From the NCBI GenBank assembly GCA_947447375.1, contig CANFJB010000013.1:1-64000 (forward strand): 64,000 nucleotides of DNA, in the 5' to 3' direction. Positions 59,787 through 64,000 of this stretch are shown in pieces. Within the stretch, counting starts at the first letter, position 1; the number at the start of each line of letters is the position of its first letter. Source of the DNA: Bacteroidota bacterium (lineage in GTDB: Bacteria > Bacteroidota > Bacteroidia > Flavobacteriales > Flavobacteriaceae). The translations under genes were made by a program, and so were the position numbers. The notes beneath the pieces are model-generated. The model was not told where the DNA came from and ran no database searches. It saw only the letters and a list, made by a program, of their open reading frames with translations.

Positions 59787-60101
59787 ATGAAAAGAAGTAA
59801 CATTTTAGCATTAGTAGCCTATAAAATTGGGATACTTTATATGTTGGATTGGCTACTATTTGTGGAAAAAAACAACGATCTTGTAGATGATTTTCCTACA
59901 TTAAAAGAAAAGTATATTGCAAGATTTCCAGATGTTATTAAACCTTTATTAGAAACGAATCCTCAACCAGCGGCTATCCTATTTACCCTATTATTCTGCT
60001 GTAGTGGTATTGTATTTATTCGCAATAACAACTTGGTTTTTAAAATTTTAGGAATCACTTCCTTCCTATTTGCATTTTGGAATTTGTTTTCTATAATGTA
60101 G
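59787..60101 (+). CDS. Small membrane protein, unknown function
   Basis: A 104-residue protein with about three helices: an N-terminal one (ILALVAYKIGILYMLDWLLF), then a soluble part with DDFPTLKEKYIARFPDVIKP, then two at the C terminus (AAILFTLLFCCSGIVFI and ILGITSFLFAFWNLFSI). I recognise no family. Spacing of 3 bases to the GldL-like gene makes a two-gene unit likely. Confidence 0.65.
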   Translation: MKRSNILALVAYKIGILYMLDWLLFVEKNNDLVDDFPTLKEKYIARFPDVIKPLLETNPQPAAILFTLLFCCSGIVFIRNNNLVFKILGITSFLFAFWNLFSIM

Positions 60102-60297
60102 ATTTATAATTTTAAATACTAAAACTGTAAAACAAATAAATCCCTCTAACAATTATTTATTTAAAAATAATTATCTTGATTAGATCTATATGAAAAGTTT
60201 ACTTTTGTTATGGATTTGTTTAAATAACTTTATATATTTGAATTAATTAAACTATAATAAACTACCCTCAAAAAATTTTATACTTTAAAAATTGAAT

Positions 60298-62625
60298 ATG
60301 GAAAAAAATATATCTCAAAAAAACAAACAAGAAGGTGCTCCTGTAAATGTAGAAAATGTTATTGTTGACTTTATTGCAATATTTTTTGTTGTAGGATATT
60401 TAGCCATGGATTTTATCCCATACACCAGTGGAATTGATAATGTTGGGGTTCAATATTTATATTTAGCAGTTGTAAATTTAATAATGGGAGTATATTTATT
60501 TAAAAACCCACAACTTATATCCAAAGAGTATTTTAGTATTTTTAAAAATAACTATGCAATTAGAGCTTACCTATTGTTCTTACTGTTTTGTGGATTATCA
60601 ATATTTGTGGCAACTCATTTTTCATTATCAATAATAAGTTTTACACAATTAATAATTACCTTTTGCTTGTTTTTAAATATTTCAATTCTATTGTACAATA
60701 GATTGTATTTAATAAATAGAGTGTTTTTTATCTTTATCATATTAATATTTCTTCAATGTTTTTTTGAATTAAAACACTTTGTTGAAGTTTCTAAGGAGCA
60801 ATCATTGTTCACAGCTTTAAGTAAATTAGCAGGAAATACAGGAAGTATTAATATTTTTGCAGCAAATATGGCAACAAAAATCCCTTTTTTGCTTTTTGGA
60901 ATATTTGCTTTTTCAAAATATAAAAAATGGTTGAGTGTTATTTCGCTATTTCTAGCTTCACTTTTGATATTATTAACTGCATCTCGAGCTTCTTTTTTGG
61001 GATTATGTTTAGAGGTAATCGTATTTATAATCTTATTATTTAAAATTAATTCAAATAAAAAAATCAACTTACAATTAATTGCCACGATAATAATCCCTTT
61101 AATTTTATCCTATTTTATTGCCAATATTATATTAGCTAAATCTAATGATATGGGCAGATTTCAGTCCGTTGACAATCGTATTGGACAAATTACCAACTTA
61201 TCCGATGCATCAGTTGACACTAGACTATCTCTTTGGAGAAATGCAACTAAAATAATTAAAAGCAACCCATTATTTGGGATAGGAATTGGAAATTGGCAAA
61301 TCGAATCGATTCCTTATGAAAAATATGAAGCAGATGAGTTAGCTTATTCTATTCATACTCATAATGATTTTCTTGAAATTGCATCAGAAACAGGAATATT
61401 AAATGGCATAATTTTTATTCTAATTTTTGTTTTTGCAGTTGTTATAAATTTCAAACGAATAATTAAAAATAATGACAATCAAACTAAAATTATAGCTTTG
61501 ATAACTTTGCTTATTATTATTACCTACGGTATTGACTCCTTTTTTAACTTTCCGTTGCACCGCCCAACAATGCAATATAACTTGGCTATAATACTTGCAT
61601 TTACATTAATAAATATTCCGAAAATAGACACTATTACAAGTTCAAAATTTACAAAAAAAGGGATTCTAATTTTGATATTAATAACCTCTGGAACTGTTTA
61701 TTATTCTTACTTATTAAGAAAGGCGCTAATAATTGAAAATGATATAAATGTTGATTATAAATTACCTGAAAAGGACCAAAAATTAAATTCAGCCTACGTA
61801 AAATCACAAATGCCAGAATTTGTTGAAGTTAATTTAAATTCAGTCCCGTTTTATGAATTGTTAGGTAAATATTATTATAAAGAAAAGCAGTATGAAAAAG
61901 CTAATGCTTGTTTTAATTTATCAGAAAAAATAAATCCATATTCCGGTAAGAGCGATTACTTTAGAAATGAAATTGCTAAAGAAAAAGGAATGATTGATAG
62001 TGCCTATTTTTACACTAAAAGGTCATTAGAAATTAGACCAAGATGTGAAAGTTATTTTTATGAAACTATTAGTACGGCGATTTTAAAAAAAGATACAATT
62101 AATATATTAAAATTACATAATGATTTTATTAAATATAGAAATGATCCTAAATATTGGATAAATACTTCTAGCGCATTAATATTATCTAAATGTTCCTATA
62201 AAAATTCTATAAAATTTGTAGAAGAAGGGTTAAAAATATTTCCAAATGATAGCACACTTATTGAAAGGAGAAATTCATTTGAGTTTGATGTTGATACAAA
62301 AAAAGCAACAAAATTAATGAATGAAAAAAAGTATCTAGAAGCCATTACTGTCTATAATAAAATTTTGAAGAAAGATAAAGAGAGTGTAAAAACACTTCAA
62401 AATATTGGATTGTGTTATGGTGGTATGAAAGATTATAAAAAAGCAATCATTTATTTAGAAAAAACATTGAATTTATCTAAAAATGACGATGGGAAAACCG
62501 CGTATTATCTAGGTGTTTGTTACTACGAACTTAAAAACAAAGTGAAAGGGTGTAACTACATAAACTTAGCAGTAGAAAAAAATTACCAAAATGCAGCCAA
62601 CATACGAGACAAATATTGTAAATAA
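60298..62625 (+). CDS. O-antigen ligase/polymerase-like protein with TPR tail
   Basis: A 775-residue membrane protein. About eleven to twelve helices fill residues 20-460. The Wzy/WaaL signature region contains LTASRASFLGLCLEV, and a large external loop includes FGIGIGNWQIESIPYEKYEA and HTHNDFLEIASETGIL with the conserved histidines. From about residue 490 to the end the protein is soluble and made of TPR-type repeats (YYKEKQYEKANACFNLSEKI; NIGLCYGGMKDYKKAIIYLE). It may ligate or polymerise a surface glycan or glycosylate exported proteins. ATG 60298 is used, directly after an in-frame TTG. No other glycan genes surround it. Confidence 0.85.
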   Translation: MEKNISQKNKQEGAPVNVENVIVDFIAIFFVVGYLAMDFIPYTSGIDNVGVQYLYLAVVNLIMGVYLFKNPQLISKEYFSIFKNNYAIRAYLLFLLFCGLSIFVATHFSLSIISFTQLIITFCLFLNISILLYNRLYLINRVFFIFIILIFLQCFFELKHFVEVSKEQSLFTALSKLAGNTGSINIFAANMATKIPFLLFGIFAFSKYKKWLSVISLFLASLLILLTASRASFLGLCLEVIVFIILLFKINSNKKINLQLIATIIIPLILSYFIANIILAKSNDMGRFQSVDNRIGQITNLSDASVDTRLSLWRNATKIIKSNPLFGIGIGNWQIESIPYEKYEADELAYSIHTHNDFLEIASETGILNGIIFILIFVFAVVINFKRIIKNNDNQTKIIALITLLIIITYGIDSFFNFPLHRPTMQYNLAIILAFTLINIPKIDTITSSKFTKKGILILILITSGTVYYSYLLRKALIIENDINVDYKLPEKDQKLNSAYVKSQMPEFVEVNLNSVPFYELLGKYYYKEKQYEKANACFNLSEKINPYSGKSDYFRNEIAKEKGMIDSAYFYTKRSLEIRPRCESYFYETISTAILKKDTINILKLHNDFIKYRNDPKYWINTSSALILSKCSYKNSIKFVEEGLKIFPNDSTLIERRNSFEFDVDTKKATKLMNEKKYLEAITVYNKILKKDKESVKTLQNIGLCYGGMKDYKKAIIYLEKTLNLSKNDDGKTAYYLGVCYYELKNKVKGCNYINLAVEKNYQNAANIRDKYCK

Positions 62626-62666
62626 GTCAACCTTGTGCCTCTATCCGTCATTAAGAATTACTGCTC

Positions 62667-63617
62667 TCAATCGTGATTTTCAATTTGCTTATAAGCATCA
62701 ATGACTTTTTTCACCAAACGGTGGCGAACAATGTCTTTATCGTCTAGGTAAATAATTCCAATTCCATCAACGTCTTTTAGTACCAACAAGGCTTCTTTTA
62801 ATCCGGAAATGGTACGTCTCGGCAAATCAACTTGACCTGGGTCACCAGTAATCATGAACTTGGCATTTTTACCCATACGCGTCAAAAACATTTTCATTTG
62901 TGAATGAGTGGTATTTTGTGCTTCGTCCAAAATTACAAAGGCATTGTCTAAAGTTCTACCACGCATAAAGGCCAAAGGTGCAATTTGAATTATACCTTTT
63001 AAAATATAGTCTTCGAGTTTTTCGTTAGGCAACATGTCGCGCAAAGCATCATACAGCGGCTGCATGTAAGGATCTAGTTTTTCCTTCATGTCGCCAGGTA
63101 GGAAGCCTAAATTTTCTCCGGCTTCAACCGCAGGACGTGTCAAAATAATTCTCTTTACTTGCTTTTCTTTGAGTGCTTTTACCGCCATTGCCACGCCAGT
63201 GTAGGTTTTACCTGTTCCAGCGGGCCCTACGGCAAATACCATGTCGTTTTTATTGATGGTTTGAACCAATAAATGTTGGTTGGCAGTCATCGCTTTAATG
63301 ATCTTGCCTCCTACTCCATGCACCAAAATATTGTCTCTGGCATCCATGCGATTGTCGTCTTGGGAATCGCTTTGAATCACCCTTTCTATCACATTGTCAT
63401 CGATATTGTTGTACCTAGTAAAATGAACCATCAGCCTGTTGAATCTTTTTTCAAATTCATCTAGTGCTTCTTTTTCTCCAAAAACTTTTAAGGTGGTACC
63501 ACGAGCCACAATTTTCAACTTTGGATAATGCTTTTTAATCGTTTCAAGATGAGTGTCTTGAGCGCCCCAGAAGTCTTTTGGAGCGATGTCTATGAGCTCG
63601 ATAGTTCTTTCGTTCAA
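62667..63617 (-). CDS. PhoH family ATPase
   Basis: A 316-residue PhoH-like protein. An N-terminal extension with a KH-like segment (LKIVARGTTLKVFGEKEALD) leads to the ATPase core: Walker A AVGPAGTGKTYTGVAMAVKA (about 130-150), LTRPAVEAGENLGFLPGD, Walker B FVILDEAQNTTHSQMK and MITGDPGQVDLPR. PhoH proteins are linked to RNA metabolism. The only start that gives the whole conserved N terminus is TTG at 63617. No ATG precedes it in frame before a stop. Confidence 0.92.
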   Translation of the reverse strand: MNERTIELIDIAPKDFWGAQDTHLETIKKHYPKLKIVARGTTLKVFGEKEALDEFEKRFNRLMVHFTRYNNIDDNVIERVIQSDSQDDNRMDARDNILVHGVGGKIIKAMTANQHLLVQTINKNDMVFAVGPAGTGKTYTGVAMAVKALKEKQVKRIILTRPAVEAGENLGFLPGDMKEKLDPYMQPLYDALRDMLPNEKLEDYILKGIIQIAPLAFMRGRTLDNAFVILDEAQNTTHSQMKMFLTRMGKNAKFMITGDPGQVDLPRRTISGLKEALLVLKDVDGIGIIYLDDKDIVRHRLVKKVIDAYKQIENHD

Positions 63618-63657
63618 ATGTATTGGATTTAATTAAAAAATAGTCATTGATAATTAT

Positions 63658-63665
63658 TAGCTTTG
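63658..63665 (+). promoter_or_regulatory. -7 box of the SAM hydrolase gene
   Basis: TAGCTTTG matches TAnnTTTG, 57 bases before the start codon at 63723. Confidence 0.4.
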
Positions 63666-63722
63666 CATTTCAAATTTAATATAATTTAGGTTTACATCCT
63701 TGAATTAGTTATAAACAATTTT

Positions 63723-64000
63723 ATGTCAATAATTACCCTTACCACCGACTACGGACTCAAAGATCACTTTGTGGGAGCTTTGAAAGGAAAAATATTGACA
63801 GAAAATTCGGAGGTTAATATTATAGATATTTCTCATAACATCGAGCCATTTAATACCTTACAAGCGAGTTATATTATTGGAGCTGCGTACAATAGTTTTC
63901 CAAAAGGCACCGTTCACTTAATTGGCGTTGACGCTGAAAAAAATAAAGAAAACCAGCACATTGCGATGCAATGGAACGATCATTTTTTTATTTGTGCCGA
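63723..64000 (+). CDS. SAM hydroxide adenosyltransferase (DUF62), N-terminal part
   Basis: The gene starts at ATG 63723 and runs off the window, giving 92 residues. ITLTTDYGLKDHFVGALKG, IIDISHNIEPFNTLQASYII and FPKGTVHLIGVD identify the DUF62 family related to fluorinase. The TTDYG-Asp and the DISH segment belong to the SAM site. Members hydrolyse SAM to adenosine and methionine. It is divergent from phoH with 105 bases between. Confidence 0.9.
   Translation, partial: MSIITLTTDYGLKDHFVGALKGKILTENSEVNIIDISHNIEPFNTLQASYIIGAAYNSFPKGTVHLIGVDAEKNKENQHIAMQWNDHFFICA

Noticed and set aside
60101..60297. RNA gene or promoter in the gap before the O-antigen ligase gene
   Set aside because: Only A+T-rich sequence was seen; no stable stem, tRNA pattern or exact TAnnTTTG box stood out.

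Overview
The window reads as a chromosomal segment of a Flavobacterium-like member of the Bacteroidetes. The evidence is the strong A+T bias, the recurrent promoter element TAnnTTTG (the Bacteroidetes -7 box) in front of many genes with few clear Shine-Dalgarno sites, two secreted enzymes ending in type IX secretion (T9SS) sorting domains, a GldL-like membrane motif, a queuine tRNA-ribosyltransferase of the Bacteroidetes type without the zinc cysteines, and intergenic repeats of a style I recall from flavobacterial genomes. Both window edges cut through genes. No rRNA, tRNA, CRISPR array, insertion sequence or prophage was recognised.

Layout. 1-1373: start of a KDG (sugar acid) kinase gene divergent from a LacI-type regulator that lacks a normal start codon, with operator-like palindromes between them. 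1522-15850: metabolism and housekeeping (serine deaminase, PanB, pseudouridine synthase, aldehyde dehydrogenase, CorA, two histidine-degradation genes split by a coiled-coil protein, RhlE helicase, hybrid histidine kinase, EttA). 15850-25074: tandem repeat, small membrane protein, HolA, a stand-alone PD-(D/E)XK-like protein, glycosyltransferase, OmpA lipoprotein, TsaC, UvrD/PcrA, TauE, and a secreted PNGase F-like enzyme. 25205-38386: split transketolase, tgt-lptF/G-EamA operon, a polyprenyl-phosphate glycosylation pair next to a PAP2 phosphatase, AccA, DnaB, cysteine desulfurase. 38573-45800: lipoprotein, Smr protein, a DUF2752/'CCC motif' membrane pair, ornithine aminotransferase, rhodanese, and a large M4 metalloprotease with a T9SS tail. 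45973-53079: two regulated stress modules, MarR-nitroreductase-YceI and TetR-TolC-HlyD-MFS, each with a perfect palindrome over its promoter. 53279-64000: YaaA, RluD-PASTA-Ddl-CoaD envelope/CoA genes with an inserted DUF433/DUF5615 toxin-antitoxin pair, PhnA, small membrane proteins, an O-antigen ligase/TPR protein, PhoH, and the start of a SAM hydrolase gene.

Working together: most genes are core. The adaptive parts are the two secreted enzymes (deglycosylation and proteolysis of external glycoproteins), the envelope-modification genes, the tripartite drug efflux operon, the MarR redox module, and the toxin-antitoxin pair. I found no large undescribed defence or biosynthetic system. The strongest leads are the PNGase F/T9SS protein, the DUF2752-CCC pair, the nested intergenic inverted repeats, and the operator palindromes.
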